Below, piece after piece: positions 9,201-15,329 of a DNA stretch of 15,484 nucleotides. Every line of letters begins with the position of its first letter. The stretch's first letter is position 1. Under the pieces are notes generated by a model. The model made no database searches and had not been told where the DNA came from. It worked only from the letters and a program-made list of their open reading frames with translations. The translations under genes were made by a program, and so were the position numbers. This DNA is from Zygnema cylindricum (taxonomy: Eukaryota > Streptophyta > Zygnematophyceae > Zygnematales > Zygnemataceae). The stretch spans positions 136,010 to 151,493 of the forward strand of contig JBBHKE010001606.1 of the NCBI GenBank assembly GCA_037447655.1. The letters run 5' to 3'.

Positions 9201-12200
9201 AACATCCTATCGATAGAAAATCAACTTGTTACCAAAAAAAACGCCAACATCATTTTAAGAGAAAAAGAACATCATATCAACAAAAATGAAGTCCTAGAAA
9301 TAAAAAAAAGACAAACATGTACCTTCCACATGCCATAACAATGTCATCGAATCCTGTCGCGCCACCTGTCTCGCCTTCCCTCAACTGCTCCTCCACCTCT
9401 CTAATTGCCTCCATATATCCCCTGGACCCCACAGGTCGATGATGTCATCCGTAAATAACTCTTCATAAGAGAAAATAACACCAATACAGGAAAACGCCTA
9501 TAAAGTGTACAATGTAATATATATATGGACATATGTACGTACATATATACATATATATGAGTGTGTATACATTTATTGCCCATTTAAGGTTATGCTTTAC
9601 AGTAAATTGTAGTATATAGTTTCACACACACATATATATGAGTGTGCACGTATTTTTTGCCCGTTTAAGATTATGGTTTACAGTGAATTTGTAGTATATA
9701 TTTTCACACATATTCAAAAAAATCTACTTACCAACAACCGAGAGAGTTCGAACCTCCGACAGGAATAACATACGGACTCCGACCCTCGGCCCTCAGCTTT
9801 GCCTCCAGAATTTCCCCAAGCTTCTGAAAAATCGATAAAACTTTTCATCTTGAAACCTTTGAAACCTTTGAAATATATGAACATGAAACACGTAAACGTA
9901 TTCGTTTCTTTGTGATTTATTCTCATTTGAACCTCAATTTACTTTGAGTACAAAATGTCCCATGACAGTTAAATTTCTTGAATCCCTCATCATAATTAGT
10001 GGTAAAAAAAAAACCAACCAACATGAACCAATATCCATTCATGGTCTCTTATTCCAAAGCTTCTTAATAAAAAACAAGATTTAGCAACAACGATGAAACA
10101 ATTGTATGCGATAATGATGGACAATCACCATGTTTTTAGTATACCTTAATTTCTGATTGCGCATTAAGCTCCCTAATTCTTTTTCTAGCCTTTTACTTCA
10201 CATACCAAAAACAAAATAGAGAAAACTCCTTCGGCAGTTTTATCCTCTATATTATAAAAAACGTAAGTTCATTTGAAAAAACCTAAGTTAATTTGAAAAA
10301 ACGCAAGTTAATTTGAAAAAACGTAAGTTAATTTGAAAAAGCGTACCTGACTACCATGTAAAACATACTCCTCCTTAGAAACAAGACTGATATGAGCTCC
10401 TACCATGCGCTCCACCAAAAGATTTCCGACCAATCCAGGATCTTCGTTTAATAAAGCCTGCGACTCATATTACAAAAACCACTTAATAAACTCCCGAAAC
10501 AAATAGCAAGTGGGATTGAATTAAAAAATCGTTTTGGTGTTTGAATAAGGCTCTCTCTCCCTCTCCCTCTCCCGTCCCCTCCCTCTCCACCCCCCTCCCT
10601 CCCTCTCCCTCTCCCTCCTTCCCTCTTAACCCACGATGGTGTACACCGGCGAGCTCCGCCAGAAGCTCCTCGACGACGGAGGGAGAGACTCTGCGGCACA
10701 AACGACAAAAAGAAGATCTCTGGTGGAGGCCTTCTGCGACTTCCTGGAAGCTTCCTTGAACCTTCTGGTGGTGCCCAGGGGGCGGTTCTTCCTGGAAGGA
10801 GCCTTCGCGCCAGTGGATGAAGGACACGTGGCAAAGGATCTGGTGGTCAGAGGGACACTGCAAGCGAAAAACAAAAACAGAAAACAGAAGTTCGGAAAAA
10901 AGAAATGGAAAGAAAGATTACAAAGTTGCAATAGATACATAAACTTCCCTACAAGTAAACCCTCTCCTCTTTCTCTCTCTCTCTCCCCCCCCTCCCCTCC
11001 CTCTCCCTCTCCCTCCCCTTATTTGTTCGTAGAATGAGGTACGTGTCAAGACCGGCATATCTTGCTGCCACAGCCGTTGCCCGGCAATGATTGCTTTGTA
11101 TTCCGCCGATTGTAATCACACAATCTGCGTTTTTTTCTTTTGCAGCAGCTACCAAAAACTCCAATTTTCGTACTTTGTTTCCACTCAATTGCATTCCTGT
11201 CAAGTCATCTCGCTGCCAAATGGACATAACAACGTCACAACATGACATAACAAAGTCACAAAATGACTTAATAAAGTCACAAAATGACAATTCAGGAGTT
11301 TCTTGTGTGCCTCTATGAGACAGTGCCCATACATGACAAAATCGGAATGAGTATCCACGAAGAAAGTGGAAAAAAACTCGGAACTTGCGAATTATTTTCC
11401 ACTCAATTACATTGAGTTGTCTCTCTCAAATTGACATAACAATGTTACAAATGACAATTCAGAATGGGTATCTTGTGTGATTCTATGAGACAGTGCTCAT
11501 ACATGACTTCCTTCTTGCTTTTCTTTCTTTTTTTCTTCCTTTACTTTTTTTTCTTTCTTCCTTCTCTTTCTTCCTTTCTTGCATTTCTTTCTTTCTTCCT
11601 TTTCTTTCTTTCTTTCTTTATTCCTTTCTTCCTTTCTTCCTCTACTCGGAAAGAAACTCTAACTTGCGAACTTTTCCACTCAATTCCATTGAGTTGCCTC
11701 TCTCAAATTGACGTAACAATGTTACAAATGACAATTTAGAATGAGTATCTTGTGTGACTATATCAACACAAACTTCAAAGACAGTAAACAGCAAATTTGG
11801 AAAGAGTTATCCACTAGGAAAGTGGAAAATGGATCCCAAAGCAGTACCATGATTTTTTTTTAGGATATGAAGAACAAACTAAACGTTATAAGAAAATATG
11901 GATAGAGAGAGGGTGACGAAAAGAGAAAGCAAGAGAGAGGAAGGGAGGGCAGGAGGGACAGGTAAAGAAACAAATAGACAATAAATTTTAGAGGTAAGGA
12001 TTTGGAAACAGCAATGGCTAGTTTTACCAAGCAAAAAATTGCCAGAAATAATGTGGATATAAGTGCACTTAATAGTTAAACTAATTTCAGTGAAACGAGA
12101 ACTTTTATGTGTGATTGGAATTAGAAACTCAGGTCAGGTCAGCCGATTGGGATATGAAAAGAGAGAGATTTCAGAATTTTCTTTTAATGAACGTACTTAG

Positions 12201-13663
12201 GATCTAGAACAGCACCCAAAATGGCGTGACATTCCATTCTCATTACCCAATGACAAGTTGAGAAATTATTTTTGTATCCAATCAATAACAAGAAATGACA
12301 CGAACAGCATCATGAAACAGAAGAAAAAGCGAAAAAAAAATTGTTGTATTCAATCAATAAGAAGAAATGAAACAAACACCATTTTGAAACAGATGTAAAG
12401 CTAGAGAAATTCTCATTCACAATAAAAGATATGAATTATGAAACAGCAGTACAAGTTTGTCTGCATTGAAACATAGGTAATCCAAACAACACAATCTCTT
12501 ACCTTAATGTACACTTGTGTTCCGGAAGGTAGGCCAGGCAAATTCCATTTGTGAATTGGTGTTGGGAACTGCAACAATAAAAAAAAATTCAAAGAAAAAA
12601 ATTCGTTAAACATGCAGAAACATTTGCAAGTTCAAGGAAATAAGCGACAACTGCTGAAAAATCATTCATGTCCAATGTTTTTTATTTTGAAAAATAGGAA
12701 AAATGTGACAGAACTGTAATGATACATATATAAAAAAAAAAAAAATGGAATCGTGAGAGAGAAAATGGAACCTACGACCAAACATAAGATGTGCTTTGCC
12801 AGTTCTGTCGTCAGCACACAAAATGCATACAGCAAAACTGTACGGACACATTCATAAAAATCATGAATCGACACACACAAGATCATATTGCAATACAATG
12901 CTGTCAATATATATATGTCTAGATGTTGTTATCCAATATTATAATCACAAACACATAAAAATCCTAAATGCATAAAACCATCACGATACATCATAATAAA
13001 TCATAAACATTCAGAAAGCAAAATCCATCCGTCCTAACAATTTTCCCTGCTCTAATTTCCCTCTCTTTTGTGGTTCAGCTTTTTCTAAATGCTCCTCAAT
13101 ATGAAACATAATTCAAATGTGCGAAAACAATTGTAAAGTAAACAAATGTAATATACAATTGTAAAAGTATTATACTGCAGTATACTGTATTATACAGTAC
13201 GATTGAACTATGATACAAAAACTGGAGAGCTCACATGGCCCAAGCAGAAGAGCTCCTTAGGAATATCAGGCAAAGTAGAAGCCCAGGGAGGAGGATCGTA
13301 CGGACGGAGAGCAAGCATCTCTCTCGTGGCGGCCGCCATGGATTTCTCATGCTGGACTTCCTTGTCAGCCAAACTGCTCTCAGCCATGGCCGCCTTTACA
13401 AAATTAAGTTTTATATTCTTTTCAGGAATTGAAAAAATGTTACTTAAACCTGAGAAACGCCTCTCAGAGTGTTTTCCAGACTTTATCAAGAAAGAAAAGT
13501 TTCTGAAAAGAAAAAATCTCTGGAAAGTACTCTTTTTCTCACAAGTAGAGAGGTGAAAAGAAGCACTGTATTTTGGCAGATACGTAAACGACGTCGTCAG
13601 AGGTACGGAGCGACCTTTAAGTGCCACGTGGCAGCTGTGTGCTGGCTGAAAGCTAGCAGCCAT
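5658..13663 (-). CDS. DCD: D-cysteine desulfhydrase (PLP enzyme, ACC-deaminase family), 10 exons
   Basis: Predicted PLP enzyme degrading D-cysteine to pyruvate, H2S and ammonia. The join 13663-13235, 12568-12503, 11212-11018, 10457-10347, 9823-9732, 9421-9323, 8339-8282, 7843-7730, 7196-7099, 5826-5658 gives 1431 nt, 476 residues plus stop, with intron phases 0,0,0,0,2,2,0,0,2. The family hallmarks occur in order: [30 protein letters not shown] with the PLP lysine (about K178), [48 protein letters not shown] (phosphate-binding loop), [49 protein letters not shown]. Ser at VYSGK (S421) and Thr at IHTGG (T449) replace the Glu and Leu of true ACC deaminases, favouring D-cysteine desulfhydrase. 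Residues 1-92 are a basic, Ser-rich extension, probably a mitochondrial or plastid transit peptide; starting at M93 gives 384 residues, near the usual family length. Anomalies: the exon 3 donor is not GT (an alternative adds 19 residues), and the last acceptor lacks a pyrimidine tract. Identity is very secure; exact start and exon 3 end are not. Confidence 0.95.
5827..7098 (-). repeat. DCD intron 9 content: tandem repeat of about 147-160 bp, purine tract, (AT)n
   Basis: Units with CCATAAGCCCATAAG, GTTTTGG..TTAACGGCT..AATAATA and GATGATGATGCATT occur two to three times: GATGATGCAT at 6681 and 6841, AACGGCT at 6639 and 6786, and a third, more decayed copy from about 6900 to 7080. Also present are a CCCT run at 5982-6007, a pure AT dinucleotide run at 6251-6274 and a GGAGGGAG purine tract at 6486-6541. 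ORFs in this intron are repeat translations. Confidence 0.7.
7099..7196 (-). CDS. DCD: DCD exon 9 ([13 protein letters not shown]...LDPVY)
   Basis: 32 codons [20 protein letters not shown] through IVLDPVY plus the first two bases of Ser. The acceptor is TTTTTCGCAG|GCA and the donor AG|GTGGGA, phase 2. Exon 10 supplies the T that makes Ser of VYSGK. Confidence 0.93.
7210..7353 (-). repeat. 30-bp minisatellite in DCD intron 8
   Basis: About five units of 30 bases of type GGAGTAAATCGTACACAATTTGGAACATAG. The clearest are 7294-7323 and 7324-7353; earlier units at 7210, 7240 and 7270 (shortened to 24) are more diverged. The array begins 13 bases from the exon 9 acceptor. On the minus strand it gives a 10-residue periodic peptide ([20 protein letters not shown]), which explains the Cys/Tyr/Phe-rich ORFs there. 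Confidence 0.7.
7612..7741 (-). repeat. 65-bp tandem duplication spanning the exon 8 donor site
   Basis: TTGGGAGA at 7612 and 7677 start two units. Both contain ACCAAACATT/ACCAAATATT, TTTAGAAGAGAG/TTTGGAGGAGAG and an ACTTATAC/ACTTACAT segment. The second unit contains the real donor of intron 8 (GTAAGT) and the last 12 coding bases of exon 8; the first has a decayed counterpart (AGTATAAGTC). Confidence 0.6.
7730..7843 (-). CDS. DCD: DCD exon 8 (VCDDPEYFY...[10 protein letters not shown])
   Basis: 38 codons [38 protein letters not shown]. The acceptor is ATGCAG|GTC and the donor AAT|GTAAGT, phase 0. The donor lies in the second copy of a 65-bp tandem duplication (7612-7741). Confidence 0.94.
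7866..8115 (-). repeat. Short AAAAGCATT-type degenerate repeats in DCD intron 7
   Basis: Roughly 10-bp units (AAAAGCATTA, AAAAGTATT, AAGAAGTAAA, AAAGCAGTAA) follow one another through most of intron 7. A long A-run is at 8236-8256. Minus-strand ORFs across it are Phe/Leu/Cys-rich repeat translations. Confidence 0.6.
8282..8339 (-). CDS. DCD: DCD exon 7 ([13 protein letters not shown]-phosphate loop)
   Basis: 58 bases: it completes Ser (AG|C), then [19 protein letters not shown]. The acceptor is GGTTTAG|C and the donor AAG|GTAAAC, phase 0. GSGGTTAG is the glycine-rich loop that holds the PLP phosphate in this fold. The microexon is clear by motif although far too short for ORF detection. Confidence 0.93.
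8340..9322 (-). other. DCD intron 6 content
   Basis: 983 bases between exons 6 and 7. AT-rich; at 9148-9270 degenerate units of type CAACATCATATCAAGAGAAAA recur three to four times. No additional exon is needed: exons 6 and 7 join as AG|C into the conserved GSGGTTAG loop. Confidence 0.65.
9323..9421 (-). CDS. DCD: DCD exon 6 ([14 protein letters not shown]...FDDIVMACG)
   Basis: It completes Trp (TG|G), then 32 codons [13 protein letters not shown], a Gly/Thr-rich variable loop, FDDIVMACG, and the first two bases of Ser. The acceptor is GGTCCAG|G and the donor AG|GTACAT, phase 2. Confidence 0.93.
9550..9711 (-). repeat. 81-bp tandem duplication in DCD intron 5
   Basis: Two well-kept units starting CATATATATGAGTGTG at 9550 and 9631. 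Both continue through TTGCCC(A/G)TTTAAG(G/A)TTATG, TTTACAGT(A/G)AAT and TAGTATATA to CACACA. Most positions agree. The second unit ends about 20 bases from the exon 5 donor. Confidence 0.85.
9732..9823 (-). CDS. DCD: DCD exon 5 ([13 protein letters not shown] segment)
   Basis: 30 codons plus two bases: [14 protein letters not shown], then [14 protein letters not shown] and the first two bases of Trp. The acceptor is TTTTTCAG|AAG and the donor TG|GTAAGT, phase 2. Spacing from exon 4 (GSQ|KLGEIL) matches the family exactly. Confidence 0.93.
10256..10346 (-). repeat. 20-bp minisatellite abutting the exon 4 donor
   Basis: Four full units of 20 bases (AAAAAACGTAAGTTAATTTG with one or two changes each) at 10256-10335. 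A partial fifth, AAAAAGCGTAC, at 10336-10346 includes the donor GT of intron 4 itself. So the 5' splice site is the edge of the array. Confidence 0.9.
10347..10457 (-). CDS. DCD: DCD exon 4 ([12 protein letters not shown] segment)
   Basis: 37 codons, phase 0 both sides: [20 protein letters not shown] through [11 protein letters not shown]. The acceptor is GAGTCGCAG|GCT and the donor CAG|GTACGC. Without a gap, the exon 3-4 junction [12 protein letters not shown] has the same length as plant homologues. Too short to stand out as an ORF, it was found by reading the minus strand. Confidence 0.93.
10552..10627 (+). repeat. C/T tract in DCD intron 3
   Basis: CTCTCCCTCTCCC-type sequence, purine-rich on the gene strand. 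With the similar tract at 10964-11017 it brackets the GC-rich island 10630-10862. Confidence 0.85.
10630..10862 (+). other. GC-rich coding-like island inside DCD intron 3 (unidentified)
   Basis: About 230 bases with markedly higher G+C than the surrounding introns, open in several frames on both strands. The most gene-like reading is the plus frame from ATG at 10636 (ACG before ATGG, in-frame TAA just upstream). It reads [16 protein letters not shown], then [17 protein letters not shown], with mostly G/C third positions, and runs into low-complexity Ser/Pro before stopping at 11037. LCDFLE-like helix text faintly recalls the HORMA domain of REV7/MAD2L2, but the next conserved part of that family is absent. 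It could be a retroposed or transferred gene fragment, a nested antisense exon, or chance. I cannot name it. Confidence 0.4.
10964..11017 (+). repeat. C/T tract at the exon 3 / intron 3 border
   Basis: Pyrimidine tract on plus, GGGAGGGAGAGG on the gene strand, starting immediately after the last conserved codon (AAG) of exon 3, where a GT donor is expected. Confidence 0.85.
11018..11212 (-). CDS. DCD: DCD exon 3 (PLP lysine and substrate loop)
   Basis: 65 codons with [20 protein letters not shown] (the Lys of GNK should form the PLP Schiff base) and [11 protein letters not shown] (Ser-Asn-His of the active site), ending YLILRTNK. The acceptor TTTGGCAG|CGA is good. By comparison with the family, K should be followed directly by exon 4, but the base string there is AAG|GGGAGG, with no GT. 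The nearest in-frame canonical donor is at 10960-10959 (AGG|GTTTAC); using it would append 19 residues encoded by the purine tract. So the 3' boundary is uncertain between 11018 and 10961. Confidence 0.85.
11228..11290 (-). repeat. Three 21-bp repeats upstream of the exon 3 acceptor
   Basis: Three units of AACAAAGTCACAAAATGACTT type at 11228-11248, 11249-11269 and 11270-11290. They end 15 bases from the exon 3 acceptor. The minus-strand translation is a seven-residue repeat ([21 protein letters not shown]), not part of the enzyme. Confidence 0.85.
11371..11510 (-). pseudogene. Decayed copy 1 of the exon 3 5' region, in intron 2
   Basis: Aligns with the exon 3 start and its upstream intron (11154-11338). 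Shared blocks include TTTTCCACTCAATT.CATT, TGACATAACAA, AATGACAATTCAG, CTTGTGTG and CTATGAGACAGTGC.CATACATGAC. On the gene strand, ATG CAA TTG AGT GGA of the exon has become ATG TAA TTG AGT GGA, and the acceptor CAG is lost, so it cannot serve as an exon. Confidence 0.85.
11506..11645 (+). repeat. CTTT/TTCC pyrimidine tract between the two exon 3 copies
   Basis: Almost only C and T on plus (CTTTCTTCC words). ORFs across it on plus are Phe/Leu/Ser low complexity and are not genes. Confidence 0.9.
11643..11765 (-). pseudogene. Decayed copy 2 of the exon 3 5' region, in intron 2
   Basis: Second tandem copy. On the gene strand 11690-11643 reads [15 protein letters not shown] then TAG, against [16 protein letters not shown] in the real exon, so one codon is missing next to the PLP lysine. 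The upstream part (CAATTTGAGAGAGG) has no proper acceptor. Downstream homology continues through GTTACAAATGACAATT and ATCTTGTGTGA. The coding motif is kept better than in copy 1. Confidence 0.88.
11766..12502 (-). other. Remaining 5' part of DCD intron 2
   Basis: AT-rich intron sequence with a GA-rich tract at 11899-11970 and a twofold sequence near 12275-12300 and 12345-12375 (ATCAATAA.AAGAAATGA). No further exon was found; exons 2 and 3 join cleanly as YIK|RDD. Confidence 0.6.
12503..12568 (-). CDS. DCD: DCD exon 2 ([22 protein letters not shown])
   Basis: 22 codons, phase 0 on both sides. The acceptor ATTGTTGCAG precedes TTC and the donor AAG|GTAAGA follows. The [13 protein letters not shown] motif is typical of plant D-cysteine desulfhydrases and joins directly to RDDLTG in exon 3. 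Confidence 0.93.
12569..13234 (-). other. DCD intron 1 content
   Basis: 666 bases, donor GTGAGC, acceptor TTGTTGCAG. AT-rich, with a TATATATA run near 12907 and repeated GTATTATAC / GTATACTGTATTATACAGTAC text at 13165-13200. No coding signal. Confidence 0.65.
13235..13663 (-). CDS. DCD: DCD exon 1 (N-terminal extension and enzyme N-terminus)
   Basis: The ATG at 13663 lies in a strong context (GAGCC before ATGG). It opens 143 codons ending in [11 protein letters not shown]...FCLGH, the usual start of plant DCD enzymes. The donor CAT|GTGAGC is canonical, phase 0. A second in-frame ATG at 13387 (GCGGCCATGGCT, residue 93) is equally well placed and would remove the basic leader. Residues 1-40 contain no Asp or Glu, as expected of a targeting peptide. 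The first ATG is chosen because the frame stays open and the leader looks like a presequence. Confidence 0.85.
13622..13633. promoter_or_regulatory. Perfect 12-bp G-box palindrome TGCCACGTGGCA
   Basis: Contains CACGTG, the bHLH/bZIP core of plants. It lies inside the first codons of exon 1 (the CHVAL region). Whether it acts as a regulatory element is unknown; a coding coincidence is possible. A second ACGT palindrome, GACGTC, lies at 13733-13738, about 70 bases upstream of the first ATG. Confidence 0.35.
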
Positions 13664-13924
13664 GGCTCATTTCAGGGTAAGACCTTTTCCGAAGTTTCAG
13701 TGTAACTTCCAGCTGCAATGTATGCAAAAATTGACGTCCGTACAGTACCCTCTACGAAAGGAGCGTAGGCAAAAACAAAACTGAGACGGTACGATTAGTG
13801 AATGCCGTACATATATTGAACGTTACCGTACGACTATAATTTCATTTGCTTTCATGTGCGTCCGCCAGGTGGCTTACATTTCGAAATTCGAAACCCTGAG
13901 TACAGTACAGTGTGTACACCATGA

Positions 13925-14082
13925 TTTCGACACTTACAAACATTTTTTTTACGTACACACTTGTCCTGTTTTCACATGGCGACCACCAATCGGAAGGTGG
14001 TAATCTTGGCTTTTAATCGCAGCCGTCAAATCCATAAACGAACATGCGTGTACGAGAAAAGATGGTTTAAGCGGAAAAAAAA
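13925..14082 (-). mobile_element. MITE-like element, copy A, 262 bp upstream of the DCD start codon
   Basis: It has the same order as the reverse complement of copy B: TTTCG.CACT..AAAAC, CGTACACACTTGT, TTTTCA, GACC(A/G)CCAATCGGAAG, AATCTT, ATCCATAA, GTGTAC and GAGAAAAGATG. Its own ends are inverted (CGTACACACTTGT left, ACATGCGTGTACG right). About 158 bp, more diverged than copy B at the ends. No transposase, so it is non-autonomous. Target duplications are not clear. It may contribute promoter sequence to DCD. Confidence 0.75.
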
Positions 14083-14955
14083 CGTTATCAACCATGGCGA
14101 TAAAAAGTGTAGTGGATATAATCCAATTTTGAATGATACATAGCAAAAATTCAAGTTCGACAGGATGGAGGGTCGGCTGTACAGCCAACCCTATTGGTGG
14201 TTCCAACAATTATGTCGACCATATGTCTTGATGTCCATACGGCGCGTGGCGGCAGCCGCCACGCGTGGCATATTAGCCATCCGACCCTTTTAATATATAT
14301 TCATGCTTCTATCTGTTCTTTATACTTGTTCGCCTTGCTTTGCTGTACCTTTTCTCACGAGGAACAATGTGGGAGAAAGAAAATGGAACTAAAGTACCAA
14401 TGTAAATGTTATAAAAAGTTAAAAACCCTAAAAATAAAATATACAATATAGCATTCAATAAAAATTACGTTTAAAGTATGGAAGTTTGGAGAGATTTTGA
14501 GTTTTGATTTTTGAAGTTAAAGTAGGAACACTTATGGAGTGAACTCGTAATATTTTCGTATTTAAAAATTTTATCGATAAATACGTGTATAGAGTACGAG
14601 CTAAAAACGAACAAAAAGTTTTCAATGCCTTCGAAATAAATGTGAAAAGTGAAAACGTTAACATGACAGCATATAATGTTTCCGTACCCGACAAAAAAAG
14701 TTGAGCAGCGCCCGTGTAACTATATAACTGTACGGATTAAGGGCGGCCATTCAAAGGCTTAACAGTCACCTCAAAAACGCCAACCAGACAACGCTAACAC
14801 ATGGAAACGCAACAATTTATAAACTCCTAAAAACGCGCTCTACGAAACGCGAAACCTGGTAGCACGTAAAAGCGTAAATTGAGGACAACGCGGAAAAGTT
14901 CCCGCGGACTTTTCCCTCCGCGAAACTACACCATGTATCGATATTAGGGTTTGAA
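14083..14955. other. Intergenic sequence between the two MITE copies
   Basis: No recognisable gene. ORFs on both strands are short and without domains. It contains the GC-rich palindrome at 14243-14265. The stretch 14750-14930 is richer in CG words (AACGC, CGCGAAAC, CCGCGG) than its surroundings. Confidence 0.5.
14243..14265. other. GC-rich 23-bp palindrome (11-bp arms, one-base centre)
   Basis: CGCGTGGCGGC and GCCGCCACGCG are exact inverted arms around a single A, in AT-rich DNA. It could extrude as a cruciform or be a dimeric protein site. There is no adjacent terminator or RNA gene that would explain it. Confidence 0.7.
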
Positions 14956-15114
14956 TTTTTCGCCACTCAAAACATCTTTTCTCCGTACACACTTGTCGTA
15001 TTATGGATCTGATGATTGGAATCGAAAGGTAAGATTCGCAGCTTCCGATTGGCGGTCTCAAATTGAAAATAGAACAAGTGTGTACGGAGAAAAGAAGTTT
15101 TTAGTGACGAAAAA
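14956..15114 (+). mobile_element. MITE-like element, copy B, with 41-bp terminal inverted repeats
   Basis: The left arm 14956-14996 and right arm 15074-15114 are reverse complements at 38 of 41 positions. The core is CTTTTCTCCGTACACACTTGT at the left, and its complement at the right. The 77-base interior matches copy A in inverted orientation, including the CCAATCGGAAG block. No coding capacity beyond chance ORFs. The long arms and small size are typical of MITEs; the superfamily cannot be told without a clear target duplication. Confidence 0.85.
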
Positions 15115-15126
15115 AGTAGTGTTGTG

Positions 15127-15238
15127 TATCGGTAAAAAACTTATCGCGATAACACCGATACCGATAGTTATCGGTTATCGAACGGTCAGATCTTCCGATA
15201 TATCGGTCTGGGACCAACAAATTCCATATCGGCGATAA
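15127..15238. repeat. Cluster of TATCG/CGATA palindromes
   Basis: Within 110 bases: TTATCGCGATAA (15141-15152, perfect), CCGATA-GT-TATCGG (15161-15174), CCGATATATCGG (15195-15206, perfect) and TATCGGCGATA (15227-15237), plus further single TATCGG words. The outer parts AACTTATCGCGATA and TATCGGCGATAACTT are roughly inverted, so it may be a small foldback element. It begins just after the right end of MITE copy B. Confidence 0.7.
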
Positions 15239-15300
15239 CTTAAAAAATATATAGTATGCGTACAATAGTACTTTATAACATACTGTATTATTTTATTGAT

Positions 15301-15329
15301 TTTATATAGCGTGGCATGCCACGTATAAA
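15301..15329. other. Nested palindrome CGTGGCATGCCACG with TTTATA/TATAAA flanks
   Basis: A 14-bp perfect palindrome at 15310-15323, with TTTATA at 15301 and TATAAA at 15324 as an outer inverted pair. GCCACG/CGTGGC words also occur in the 14243 palindrome. Could be a protein site or part of a foldback element. Confidence 0.55.

Noticed and set aside
9745-9765. tRNA-like GGTTCGAAC T-loop motif on the minus strand
   Set aside because: It is the GGSNS codons of DCD exon 5; no acceptor stem or anticodon arm around it.
10256-10346. Possible CRISPR array
   Set aside because: Units are directly adjacent 20-mers without unique spacers, in a eukaryotic intron.
10448-10834. 128-codon and overlapping 126-codon minus-strand ORFs in DCD intron 3
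   Set aside because: They run through the GC-rich island and a GGGAGG tract into Arg/Glu/Gly low complexity. They do not resemble any part of DCD, and exons 3 and 4 join without them.
10636-10860. Calling the GC-rich island a REV7/MAD2L2 (HORMA) gene
   Set aside because: Only about 25 residues look similar, with few identities; the following conserved HORMA segments are absent and no next exon was found.
11464-11739. Phe/Leu/Ser-rich plus-strand ORFs
   Set aside because: Translation of a CTTT pyrimidine tract and antisense of the exon 3 copies.
13203-13556. 117-codon plus-strand ORF opposite DCD exon 1
   Set aside because: Antisense shadow of a real coding exon; no independent motif.
5658-13663. 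ACC deaminase as the product
   Set aside because: Ser and Thr occupy the two positions where ACC deaminases carry Glu and Leu, and the flanking motifs are of the plant DCD type.
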